Of a stretch of DNA of 52,450 nt, positions 7,981 to 16,052 are shown one piece after another. Source of the stretch: Planctomycetota bacterium. Its GTDB lineage: Bacteria > Planctomycetota > UBA8108 > UBA1146 > JAJFFE01. Positions within the stretch are counted from its first letter, which is position 1; every line of letters starts with the position of its first letter. The notes beneath the pieces are model-generated. The model was not told the origin of the DNA and searched no databases. It saw nothing but the letters and a program-made list of their open reading frames with translations. A program made the translations under genes and the position numbers. Location: positions 1-52,450 of the forward strand of contig JAJFFE010000041.1 of assembly GCA_021776775.1 (NCBI GenBank). The letters run 5' to 3'.

Positions 7981-8315
7981 GGGGTTCTCCTTCTGCGAGC
8001 GATCAATCGGGTTGCAACGCGTCGATCGATCGAAGAGCGGATCGGCCGCGTGTACGTTTTCTATCGACCCAGTCGCGGTCGGTAAACGGGGCACCCACGC
8101 GCCTGACGCGGGTCGCTCCGCCTCGAAGACGAACCGGCACTCGGTGAGTTCGGCACAGCCCGGATCATTCACCAACCGAAGCCGCACAGGCTGCCCTTCC
8201 GGCGAATCTCTGCGTTGCTCCCTCTTGAAGACCAATAGGCGTGCCATCGAAAAGCTCCGCCCTACATTATCGGCCCCAGTGGCGAACCGCGTCGCACCCA
8301 GGATAGAATCCCGTC
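7981..8315. other. Intergenic region between tricorn protease and FHA-protease genes
   Basis: This divergent spacer should hold the promoters of both flanking genes. The tricorn frame remains open upstream to an ATG at 8247-8245 that has a GGAG sequence in front of it, encoding 89 extra residues (MARLLVFKREQRRDSPEGQP and on). It could be a longer N-terminus, an independent small frame or chance; I favour chance because it would mask the signal peptide. Confidence 0.5.
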
Positions 8316-9860
8316 ATGAATGCAGCCGCCTCGCTCAAGCTCAAGCCACTCAACGTCGTGAACCTCACCGACGCGTTCGAAGTCCCGCAAGAGGGGCTCT
8401 CGGTCGGACGCGATCCGGCCAACCAGGTGGTTCTCGATACCGACCAGTTTCCCTTCATTTCCGCTGTCCACGCCCGCATCGAGGTAGAAGACGACGTGCT
8501 TTACCTCGAAGACCTCGACTCCAAGAACGGCACGCTACTCAACGGCAAGCTCGTCGAAGAGCGCACCGCCCTTCGCGGGGGAGACGTCATTCAGTTCGGG
8601 CGTGAGGCCGGGGCGACCTTCGCCGTCGTCAGCGATACCAGTGCCACCCAGACCGTCATGCTTTCAAAACCGCTCGGCGAAAGCGCCAACAAGCCGGTCG
8701 CGGAGTTCGGGCATACGACGATCGTTCGGCTCAAGGAAGCGCTCGGCATTCCGGAAGCCGCGGCCACTCCGGACGGTAAGCGCCGCGAACGCCCCGCCCC
8801 CCTGACATTGCTGCTCTTCTTCGCCCTTGCGGTCGGGATCGGCATCCCGATCAGCTACCTGCTCGACTCGCAAGAGTCCGTCAACAAGCTGATGGAAGAG
8901 AACCAACAACAGTTGGCGGAGCAGCAAACGAAGTACGACCGCCAGCTGCAAGCGTACGAGTCTCGCGAACGAAATCTCCGAGACGAGGCGACGGAGCTTC
9001 GTTCGAAGATCCAAGAAGTCGAACTGACCGGGCAAGGCAATCTCGACGATCTGAAGAGTCAGCTTTCCGAAACCAACGTGAAACTCGAACAGTACAACCC
9101 CATCGAAATCGAGCGCGTCGAGCAAGAACGACTCAAGCCAGTCCTCGGCAGTATTGTGTACATCGAGACGCGCGTTGCTTTCCGAGAAAAGAAGGGGACT
9201 CGCTACTTGCACGAAGCGTCGAGCGGGAAGAATCGTCTGCGGGCAATAGACTTCGACAACCTCGTGGTCGGCTCGATCGATAGCGGGTCCGGGTTCTGCG
9301 TGACGGCCGATGGATACATCATTTCGAACGCTCACGTCGTCGAAGTGACCGACAAAGAAGAGATCGATTTCCGGGGCGATCTCGTCGTTAGATCTCCGGT
9401 GATCGACGTCGTGTTCACCGGCACCTCGAAACGGCGTCGCGCCGAGATCGTGCACTTACTCTCGTCCGGCGACGACGACTTCGCGATCCTCAAGATCGTC
9501 CCGTTCGAAGGTATCCCCTACATTCGCGACTTCACCGTAGACCGTCCCATCCCCGACGCCGGCTCCGCCGTCCGCCTCTTCGGTTTTCCGCTGGGCAAGA
9601 AGCTCATTCAAGATCGCGACACCATGCGAGCTTCGATTTTCATGGGAAGCGTCAGCCGCTCGGTCGAGTCGTACGTCCAAGTTCAATCAGCGGTCTACCC
9701 CGGAAACAGTGGCGGGCCGGTCGTCGACGTCGAAGGCAATGTGATCGGCGTGGTCACCGCGGTGCAAACAGTAGACGGCGGTCAGATCGCATCCGACATC
9801 GGCTTCGTTCTGCCGATCGAGCGACTCGCTAGGATCTGGCCTCCCACGGCCGCGCAGTAG
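8316..9860 (+). CDS. FHA domain-transmembrane-coiled coil-trypsin-like serine protease fusion
   Basis: 514 aa. An FHA phosphothreonine-binding domain covers about residues 20-105 with the signatures SVGRDPANQVVL, SAVHARIE and LDSKNGTLLNG. A single transmembrane helix follows at about 160-183 (PLTLLLFFALAVGIGIPISYLL), then a coiled coil at about 185-265 and a trypsin/HtrA-like domain from about 320. The catalytic triad is visible: His in ISNAHVVE (about 340), Asp in DDDFAILKI (about 389) and Ser-465 in YPGNSGGPV. The order implies a cytoplasmic FHA sensor tethered to an extracytoplasmic protease. FHA domains read Ser/Thr phosphorylation, so protease activity may answer to a kinase, but none is encoded nearby. 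No PDZ domain is seen, unlike DegP. Confidence 0.9.
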   Translation: MNAAASLKLKPLNVVNLTDAFEVPQEGLSVGRDPANQVVLDTDQFPFISAVHARIEVEDDVLYLEDLDSKNGTLLNGKLVEERTALRGGDVIQFGREAGATFAVVSDTSATQTVMLSKPLGESANKPVAEFGHTTIVRLKEALGIPEAAATPDGKRRERPAPLTLLLFFALAVGIGIPISYLLDSQESVNKLMEENQQQLAEQQTKYDRQLQAYESRERNLRDEATELRSKIQEVELTGQGNLDDLKSQLSETNVKLEQYNPIEIERVEQERLKPVLGSIVYIETRVAFREKKGTRYLHEASSGKNRLRAIDFDNLVVGSIDSGSGFCVTADGYIISNAHVVEVTDKEEIDFRGDLVVRSPVIDVVFTGTSKRRRAEIVHLLSSGDDDFAILKIVPFEGIPYIRDFTVDRPIPDAGSAVRLFGFPLGKKLIQDRDTMRASIFMGSVSRSVESYVQVQSAVYPGNSGGPVVDVEGNVIGVVTAVQTVDGGQIASDIGFVLPIERLARIWPPTAAQ

Positions 9861-9955
9861 CCGTTCGTCCCGTGTCGCACCCCAATCGCTCTCGGCTTCG
9901 GGTATCACAACGACAGTGAAGACTCCGTTCTACAGCTCCCACCTGGAATGAACCG

Positions 9956-12634
9956 ATGATTCGACTCACGCTTTTGCTCGCCGTGTTCTCGACCGTCTGC
10001 CTCGGTGAGGCGTCACTGCGCGCCGATCAACCGACGCTCGGATACTACCTACCGAGTGGCATTGACTACGACCCGGCGATCCCGAAACCGAGTGATATCC
10101 TCGGCCACGAAGTTGGCGAGTGGCACGTACGACATGATCTCGTCGTGCAATACTTCGAAGCGCTCGCCGCAGCTTCCCCACGGTTCGCGATAGAAGAGTA
10201 CGGGCGAAGTCACGAAGGGCGGCGGCTTCTGCTCGCGACGGTAACCAACGACGCGACACCGGAGCGCATCGAAGCGTTGCGGACGCGCCATCTCGATGTC
10301 GCAGTGGGCCGAAAAGATCTGACCGACGCCGACCCGGCGGTCGTTTGGATGGGATACGGAGTGCACGGCAACGAATCGAGTGCCACCAACGCGTCGGTCC
10401 TACTTGCCTACTACCTGTGCGCCGCTCGCGGCAAGGGCACTCAGCGACTACTCGACAACTGCCTGGTGCTCATCGATCCGTGCATCAATCCCGACGGGCT
10501 GAGCCGATTCGCACACTGGGCCAATACCCACAAGTCTCGCAATTTGGTGGGCGACCCGGCGAGTCGCGAACACAACGAAGTGTGGCCGGGCGGGCGCACG
10601 AACCACTACTGGTTCGACCTCAATCGAGACTGGCTGCTGCTCACCCACCCGGAGTCTCGGGGACGGTTAGCGCAATACCACGCGTGGAAGCCCAACGTCT
10701 TGACCGACTACCACGAGATGGGAACCAACTCGACCTACTTCTTCCAACCGGGAATACCGTCACGACAGAACCCTTTGACGCCGGATCGCAACTTGGAACT
10801 GACGCGCGAGATTGCCAAGTACCACGCGCGCGCGCTCGACGGGATCGGCAGCCTCTACTACACGGAAGAGAGCTTTGACGACTTCTATTACGGAAAAGGG
10901 TCGACGTACCCGGACATCAACGGCGCGATCGGCATCCTCTTCGAACAGGCGAGCTCTCGCGGCCACTTGCAAGAGAGCACCAACGGGCCGGTGAGCTTTC
11001 CGTTCACCATTCGCAACCAGTTCGCGACGTCGCTGTCGACACTCGCCGCGGCCGAGAGCTTGAAGAGCGAGCTGCTCTCGTTTCAACGGTCTTTCTACGA
11101 CTCCGGCCGCCAGAAGGCGAAGCGCGACCCGAAGCGGGCCTATGTCTTCGGCCAGAAGGAAGACCACGCTCGCAACCACGAGCTGATCGACCTGCTCAAC
11201 CGACACGGCATCACGGTGAACTCGTTGGCGCGGAAGATTCGCAAGAACGGGCACGCCTTCGACCCCGGGACGGCGTTCGTCGTCGAGCTCGATCAGTTGC
11301 AGTACTGGTTGATCCGAGCGTGCTTCGAGACGCGAACCGAGTTCCCGGATGAGTCGTTCTACGATGTGTCGACGTGGACGTTGCCGCTGTCGTTCGGTGT
11401 GCCCTACGCCGCGCTCACTCGCGAAGAGTTTTCCGCCGAGCTGCTTGGCGATGCGGTCCGTGACACGCAGCGAGCGGCCAGAATCGACGACCTCGACGAC
11501 AAGTGCGTCGCGGCCGCGTTCGAATGGCACGGATACTACGCGCCACGCTCCTTGTCTCGACTGCAATCGGCCGACGTTTCGACGCGCGCAGCCACGCGGC
11601 GCTTCACCGCGACCACCGCGCGCGGGCCCCGAGAGTTCGACTACGGCACGATCGTGGTCCAGCTCGGAGTCGACGCCAAGGAGCGCGGTCGGATCAAGAA
11701 GATCCTCGCTGCGGTCGCCAACGAAGACGGCGTCGAGGTGCACGGCATCACCGGCGGGCTGACACCCGAAGGAGTGGACCTCGGCAGTCCCAGCATCGCG
11801 GCCCTAGAAGCTCCGAAGCCGCTACTCTTGGTTGGGTCAGGCGTTTCGAGCTACGAAGCCGGCGAGGTCTGGCACCTGCTCGATACGCGATACGACGTGA
11901 CCCTGTCGAAGGTCGAAAGCAGCCAGTTCAACCGCCTCGACCTCGATCGTTACACGCACGTCATTCTCGTCGGCGGAAGCTACGACGATATCTCGGAGGC
12001 GGGTCGAGAGTCACTCTCCCGCTGGGTCCGCGGCGGCGGCGTGGTTGTCGCCATGAAGAGCGCGGCCGGCTGGGCGGCGAAGAACCTGCTCCATCGCGAT
12101 TCGAAGCCGGCAAAACATGCGGCGGACGATGATCACAAAGACGATCACGACGATCCACCGGAGACGACCGAAACGGCGATCCCCGCCTATGCCGACTACG
12201 AGACGGAGCGAGCCAAGGGGCTGATCAATGGTTCGATCTTCGAAGCGGTGCTCGACATCACGCACCCGATCTGCTTCGGCTACGTGCGCGACCGCTTGCC
12301 AGTGTTCCGCAACTCCAGCACCGTCATGCCGGTCGGGAAGAACCGTTACGGATCACCGGTGCGTTACACCAGCGAGCCGCTCTTGAGCGGATACGCTTCG
12401 GACGAGAACGTCGACAAGATTGCCGGATCGGCGGCCATTAGCATCGATCGCATGCGCTCGGGGACGGTCATCCGCATGGTCGACAACCCGAACTTCCGCG
12501 GGGTGTGGTACGGCACCAACAAGTTCTTCGCGAACGCGCTGTTCTTCGGCGGACTGATCAAGAATACGGCCCGAGCCGTCGAGGAAGAGATCGATAGCCA
12601 CGGCCACGAGCACACAGACGCCAAGGGTTTCTGA
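9956..12634 (+). CDS. Secreted M14-family zinc carboxypeptidase
   Basis: 892 aa. Signal peptide at residues 1-23 (LTLLLAVFSTVCLGEASLRA). The M14 catalytic domain covers about residues 45-380. Zinc ligands are visible as His-137 and Glu-140 in VHGNESS and His-253 in DYHEMG; the general base is Glu-330 in GILFEQASSRG. The substrate-binding motif CINPDG and NHYWFDLNRDW lie between them. The C-terminal half (about 390-880) has no recognised catalytic motif, but GSGVSSYEAGEVWHLLDTRY and GGGVVVAMKSAAG look like a class I glutamine amidotransferase-like fold, which often follows this M14 subtype. A His/Asp-rich stretch (about 719-735) may bind metal. Expected role: trimming peptides outside the cytoplasm, together with the two neighbouring proteases. 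Confidence 0.9.
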   Translation: MIRLTLLLAVFSTVCLGEASLRADQPTLGYYLPSGIDYDPAIPKPSDILGHEVGEWHVRHDLVVQYFEALAAASPRFAIEEYGRSHEGRRLLLATVTNDATPERIEALRTRHLDVAVGRKDLTDADPAVVWMGYGVHGNESSATNASVLLAYYLCAARGKGTQRLLDNCLVLIDPCINPDGLSRFAHWANTHKSRNLVGDPASREHNEVWPGGRTNHYWFDLNRDWLLLTHPESRGRLAQYHAWKPNVLTDYHEMGTNSTYFFQPGIPSRQNPLTPDRNLELTREIAKYHARALDGIGSLYYTEESFDDFYYGKGSTYPDINGAIGILFEQASSRGHLQESTNGPVSFPFTIRNQFATSLSTLAAAESLKSELLSFQRSFYDSGRQKAKRDPKRAYVFGQKEDHARNHELIDLLNRHGITVNSLARKIRKNGHAFDPGTAFVVELDQLQYWLIRACFETRTEFPDESFYDVSTWTLPLSFGVPYAALTREEFSAELLGDAVRDTQRAARIDDLDDKCVAAAFEWHGYYAPRSLSRLQSADVSTRAATRRFTATTARGPREFDYGTIVVQLGVDAKERGRIKKILAAVANEDGVEVHGITGGLTPEGVDLGSPSIAALEAPKPLLLVGSGVSSYEAGEVWHLLDTRYDVTLSKVESSQFNRLDLDRYTHVILVGGSYDDISEAGRESLSRWVRGGGVVVAMKSAAGWAAKNLLHRDSKPAKHAADDDHKDDHDDPPETTETAIPAYADYETERAKGLINGSIFEAVLDITHPICFGYVRDRLPVFRNSSTVMPVGKNRYGSPVRYTSEPLLSGYASDENVDKIAGSAAISIDRMRSGTVIRMVDNPNFRGVWYGTNKFFANALFFGGLIKNTARAVEEEIDSHGHEHTDAKGF

Positions 12635-12676
12635 GATACGGCGAATGGTGAAATCGTCACGGACGATCGAGAGCGA

Positions 12677-12707
12677 CCCGGTCCCGCGCGAATCGAGCGG
12701 GACCGGG
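12677..12707. terminator. Hairpin between convergent genes
   Basis: CCCGGTCCCGC (12677-12687) pairs perfectly with GCGGGACCGGG (12697-12707) around a 9-nt loop. It lies in the 86-nt gap between the M14 gene and the M56 gene, which converge. There is no U-tract on either side, so it may serve both strands as a GC-rich terminator. Confidence 0.65.
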
Positions 12708-12720
12708 GCGATGATCAGCT

Positions 12721-15054
12721 TTAGCGCAGCGCGCGGCGCATCGACGCGAGGAACGCTTCGATTTCGCTGTGAACCGCTTCGGTCTGCACGATGACCAGCG
12801 ATTCCCCGAAGAAGTGAACTTCGCAGTAGCTCTCATGCCACGACTCCGGGCGAATGGTCTCACTGATCAGATTGGCCAACTGGTCACGATTCTCGTTCTC
12901 AATGTCGATGTCGATAGTCAAGTGGCTGCCATCCTTGCTCGGTCGCACGACGGGCAAGACGTCCGCAACGTCGTAGACTCGAACCTCGGTACGCGCCCTG
13001 ACGCTCAAGAAGATGATTCCCTCGTCGAAGGTGGTACGTAAGTGGCGCAACGTGCAGATCCACTGTAGCGCTTGTCCGACCGTGACGTCTCCGAGCTTCA
13101 ATGAGATCGAGTCTTCTTCGAACTCTTGGTCGAGCACGATGTTCAGCCCAGCAATCTGACTCAAGAAACCGAGCGCCTCGCCCAACGGAAGGTCATCGAA
13201 TTCGATGTTGGTCTTCTGAGCGAACTTCTTCTCGATCTCTAGTCTCCAGCTCGGCATGGGCGCCGCATCGGCCCCCTTGCGCAGCAGCATGTTCAAGAAG
13301 CGATGGACGTCATCGTGAAGCTGATCGGTCTGCGTCACGCACAACAAGCCACGCCAGTATCGAATCTGGGCGTCGTCTCGATCCCACGCCTCAGTGTGCA
13401 TGCCGACGACTTGAGTCACCAGCTCGGCCAAGTTCTCACCCTGCTCTGGCTCTTCCAGGTCCACGAGGTCGGCCACGTTGTAGAGGCGAAGATCGTAGTG
13501 GTGAAGCACATCACCGCGCTCCCCGACAAAGACCGCGCCGTTGTAGAGGCTGTACTCCAGATCGCTGGTCGCGAACGCCCGACGGAGGATCTGCAGAACC
13601 GAGATGCTTTTGGACGAGATGTTCGGGGCGGAGTATTCGTGCACATTGTCGGTCATCACGAAGTTGACGCCTGTCACACCCTGCACGAACGCCACGAGAT
13701 CGACCATCGACATGTCGTCGAAATGAACTTCGATATGGGTCTGAGCAAGCTTCTGCTCGAGGCTCGACCTCCACGTCGGCACGGCATCTTGGCGCTCGAC
13801 CACAATGGTGCGATCTTTGGCGACCGGGCTCGTCTCGGCGACGGTACGATCGGCGCGAGTCAAAGAAGCCCATCCTAGAACGACGAGAACAGCGAGCCCG
13901 ATGAGGCCACTGCGGTATCCGGACGCGCGGTCAAATGAACGAATCATGAGAATCCTCCTCTTGGCTTCTCCGCCACTGCGAAGAAAGCCGACGACGGGCG
14001 AGGGATCCCGACGTGTGTGTGTACGAGTGACGAGTTCCAAGATGGTCTGTGCGTAGCGCATGGGGTCGGTACCGGGCTGTGCGGCCAGCGCGTCGAAGTC
14101 GCGAAGCGTCTCTCTGGCTTCCCCCAGCTTCGTCAGCGACAACCGAACCAGCGGGTTGAACCAGTGGATCGCCCCGATGAGCAGGAAGATCCAGTTCGCC
14201 GCGACGTCATGCCGCTTCACGTGCGCCAACTCGTGAAGCACGATGTTGCGTTGGTCGGCGTCGCAGAACGCTTCGGCCTCGGGCGGAAGAATGAGGACCG
14301 GTCTCCGGACCCCGGAGATCGCCGGCGAAGCGATCAAACTCGAGATCGCAACGTCGACGGTGTGCGAGATTCCCAATGTGCGACACCCAGCGCCGACGAG
14401 GTCGACGACCCGCTTGGAGGCCGGGCTGCGTTGGTGTTGTAAGCGTCGACGAAACGTGAATTCTCGACCGATCATCATTGCGATAATCGCGAGCGCGCCG
14501 AGCATCCACGTCACCATCAGGACGGCTGTCCACGACAAGGACGTCGCCGTGTCTTCCGCTTGGCGAGTCGCGGCCACGCCGCTCGTCGCCGCGACAATAG
14601 GCTTGCTCTTTCGCGGAGAGACGGTCGCAGCCGAAGATGTCGCGACCGGTGGGTCGGCGTCTGGGTCTAAAGCGATCGGGCGCGACCCGCTTCGCGTTGC
14701 TGCACGCGCAGGCTCACTCGCGATCACTGGCGGTGTATTGATCTGGGGTACGACCGAGTCGCGACGAGGAGTGTTGCTCGAGCCGGAGTCGAAGCCGCTG
14801 CCAATGAGCCCGGTATGGTTGAGCGCCGATCGGCGACCCATCGTCGAATCGCTGGCCGTGTCGGCAAGACCTCCGCCGGGTAGCGATGGCACATCGATCA
14901 GGACCAATCGCACCACGACCAAACACCACAACGCGTAAGTGAATCTTGGGGAGAGCCAGCGCGCCATGGTCGCTTGGATCAACCACACTGCGGCGATCAA
15001 CAGGCTGACGTCGAGCGTGGTCGCGACCAACCAAGAGAACGTGGAGTCGATCAT
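12721..15054 (-). CDS. M56 (BlaR1/MecR1-type) membrane peptidase with C-terminal secretin/STN-like repeats
   Basis: 777 aa. Membrane helices occur at about residues 8-30, 37-55 and 173-195 and near 370-385. The M56 zinc motif HELAH is at 274-278 in NIVLHELAHVKRHDVAANW, followed by a helix (IFLLIGAIHWFNPLV). In BlaR1 this cytoplasmic peptidase cuts the BlaI repressor. Instead of the penicillin-binding sensor domain, the outside part (about 400-777) carries two similar repeats: 'EQKLAQTHIEVHFDDMSMVD' and 'EIEKKFAQKTNIEFDDLPLG', each followed by an alpha/beta unit and a YDVADL/YDVADV segment. These resemble the short N-domains of secretins and TonB receptors. The gene overlaps blaI by 4 nt. The signal sensed is unknown. 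Confidence 0.88.
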   Translation of the reverse strand: MIDSTFSWLVATTLDVSLLIAAVWLIQATMARWLSPRFTYALWCLVVVRLVLIDVPSLPGGGLADTASDSTMGRRSALNHTGLIGSGFDSGSSNTPRRDSVVPQINTPPVIASEPARAATRSGSRPIALDPDADPPVATSSAATVSPRKSKPIVAATSGVAATRQAEDTATSLSWTAVLMVTWMLGALAIIAMMIGREFTFRRRLQHQRSPASKRVVDLVGAGCRTLGISHTVDVAISSLIASPAISGVRRPVLILPPEAEAFCDADQRNIVLHELAHVKRHDVAANWIFLLIGAIHWFNPLVRLSLTKLGEARETLRDFDALAAQPGTDPMRYAQTILELVTRTHTRRDPSPVVGFLRSGGEAKRRILMIRSFDRASGYRSGLIGLAVLVVLGWASLTRADRTVAETSPVAKDRTIVVERQDAVPTWRSSLEQKLAQTHIEVHFDDMSMVDLVAFVQGVTGVNFVMTDNVHEYSAPNISSKSISVLQILRRAFATSDLEYSLYNGAVFVGERGDVLHHYDLRLYNVADLVDLEEPEQGENLAELVTQVVGMHTEAWDRDDAQIRYWRGLLCVTQTDQLHDDVHRFLNMLLRKGADAAPMPSWRLEIEKKFAQKTNIEFDDLPLGEALGFLSQIAGLNIVLDQEFEEDSISLKLGDVTVGQALQWICTLRHLRTTFDEGIIFLSVRARTEVRVYDVADVLPVVRPSKDGSHLTIDIDIENENRDQLANLISETIRPESWHESYCEVHFFGESLVIVQTEAVHSEIEAFLASMRRALR

Positions 15055-15431
15055 CGATCAGCCTCCTTGTCGCGCAGCAACTTCTTGAGCTCGCGGATGT
15101 CTCGCTCGCTCAACTTCGACTCTTTGAGAAAGTGCGCCAGCAGCGGAGTCGTCGATCCGTCGAAAACACGATCGACGAACGAAAGACCCTCGGCACGAAC
15201 ACAGCTCTCACGCGAGAAGCGCGCCGAGTATCGATAGCGCTTCCCTTCGACGCTGAACTCCAGCACACCTTTGCGAACGAGCCGGTTGAGAAGCGTCTTA
15301 ACGGTTGGTTCGCTCCACTCCTTGACCGGCTCTAACGCGTCGACGATGTCTCGCGCTGTCACCGGCTCTTGCTCCCAGATGACTCGCATGACTTCCCACT
15401 CGGCCTCGGTGATCCGCGGCTGTTCCTGCAA
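15051..15431 (-). CDS. blaI: BlaI/MecI-family transcriptional repressor
   Basis: 126 aa, the usual length. The winged-helix domain covers residues 5-80: ITEAEWEVMRVIWEQEPVTA, then SEPTVKTLLNRLVRKGVL as the recognition helix and a Tyr-rich wing (KRYRYSARFSRE). The C-terminal helices, about 85-126, form the dimer interface and contain the region where M56 partners cut. The start is TTG 15431-15429, chosen because GGGAGG lies 8 nt upstream and no ATG fits. It is first in a two-gene operon with the M56 peptidase and probably represses its own operon through the TACA-type operators just upstream. Confidence 0.92.
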   Translation of the reverse strand: MQEQPRITEAEWEVMRVIWEQEPVTARDIVDALEPVKEWSEPTVKTLLNRLVRKGVLEFSVEGKRYRYSARFSRESCVRAEGLSFVDRVFDGSTTPLLAHFLKESKLSERDIRELKKLLRDKEADR

Positions 15432-15447
15432 CGGCGACCTCCCTTCT

Positions 15448-15463
15448 GATTACAGACGTAATC
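15448..15463 (-). promoter_or_regulatory. BlaI-type operator 1
   Basis: GATTAC-AGAC-GTAATC is a perfect 6-bp inverted repeat 17 nt before the blaI start codon. The core TACAGACGTA differs by one base from the TACA-N2-TGTA pattern that BlaI/MecI proteins bind. Confidence 0.75.
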
Positions 15464-15465
15464 AT

Positions 15466-15481
15466 AACTACATTTGTAATC
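15466..15481 (-). promoter_or_regulatory. BlaI-type operator 2
   Basis: TACATTTGTA (15469-15478) matches TACA-N2-TGTA exactly. Its centre is 18 bp from the centre of operator 1, which would place two dimers nearly on the same DNA face. Both sites cover the region where the blaI promoter should lie. Confidence 0.75.
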
Positions 15482-16052
15482 GGTTTGCCACGGGCATGTC
15501 TGAAGCTGCATATGAAAATACAGAACACGTTTCGTGGAAAAGGCTTGCGTCAGACCACGGGAGTGAGCGGTGGCGACTAGTCAGAAAGCGACGATTGTCC
15601 GATGCCGCGACTCTGTGGGGTCTTGCGTGGTTCTACGGGAGTTGAACTCCCCATGGAACAACGTGAGAACCCCGGCAGAATCATGCGCACGTCGCGAGAG
15701 GAGCGAGAAGAAGCGAAGCAAACAGCCCGACCCACGATCGTCCTGCGCAAGGAAGGTCACGCCCCATGGGTGACGGCAACCGGCTCCGCCCTCGCTCTTT
15801 CAACGATTGGATCGACGACTGTCGAGACCCGCTCGAAGAGGCTTCGCCATCGAGCACCCCGCCGCTGGTCTCCCACGAACATTTTGTGTCGAGTAGATGA
15901 AGAGCCGGTCGCCGCGCGATGTCCACCTGCAGGTGGTTTCAGGTGACCGCGCTAGACACCTTACTCTCGGCGAGTTCCGTTGGACTGGGAGGTGCCTCTC
16001 CCGACTGGTTTCGATCAGCGTCCAACGGGACCGCTTTTTTTGTGCCGACCGC
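15482..16052. other. Gene-free stretch, possibly encoding a plus-strand RNA
   Basis: About 570 bp lie between the blaI operators and the 3' end of the SurA-like gene. No frame on either strand has recognisable motifs or a convincing ribosome site. A strong plus-strand terminator closes the region at 15974-16041, although no plus-strand gene precedes it. This leaves room for a short non-coding RNA or a decayed gene. Confidence 0.5.
15974..16041 (+). terminator. Intrinsic terminator on the plus strand with no assigned gene
   Basis: GTTCCGTTGGA (15974-15984) pairs with TCCAACGGGAC (16021-16031) with one G-U pair. Inside it a second stem, GGGAG/CTCCC, forms around 15987-16002. Seven T residues follow at 16035-16041. 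The T-tract is on the plus strand only, so it does not serve the minus-strand gene at 16053. Confidence 0.7.

Noticed and set aside
7981..8247. In-frame N-terminal extension of the tricorn protease (89 codons)
   Set aside because: It would bury a clean signal peptide that has its own AAGGAG ribosome site; the extension shows no family pattern.
10760..11743. Long antisense frame opposite the M14 carboxypeptidase, and similar long frames opposite mfd and the beta-helix gene
   Set aside because: These are shadows produced by GC-rich codon use of the real genes and have no motifs of their own.
15630..15660. tRNA T-arm-like sequence on the minus strand (GTTCAACTC within a GGGAG/CTCCC hairpin)
   Set aside because: The T-stem pairs do not hold in tRNA register, and no anticodon arm or acceptor stem can be built around it.
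15602..15946. 114-codon plus-strand frame in the blaI-surA gap
   Set aside because: Composition is typical of a random GC-rich frame, with no motif; a noncoding RNA would explain the terminator equally well.
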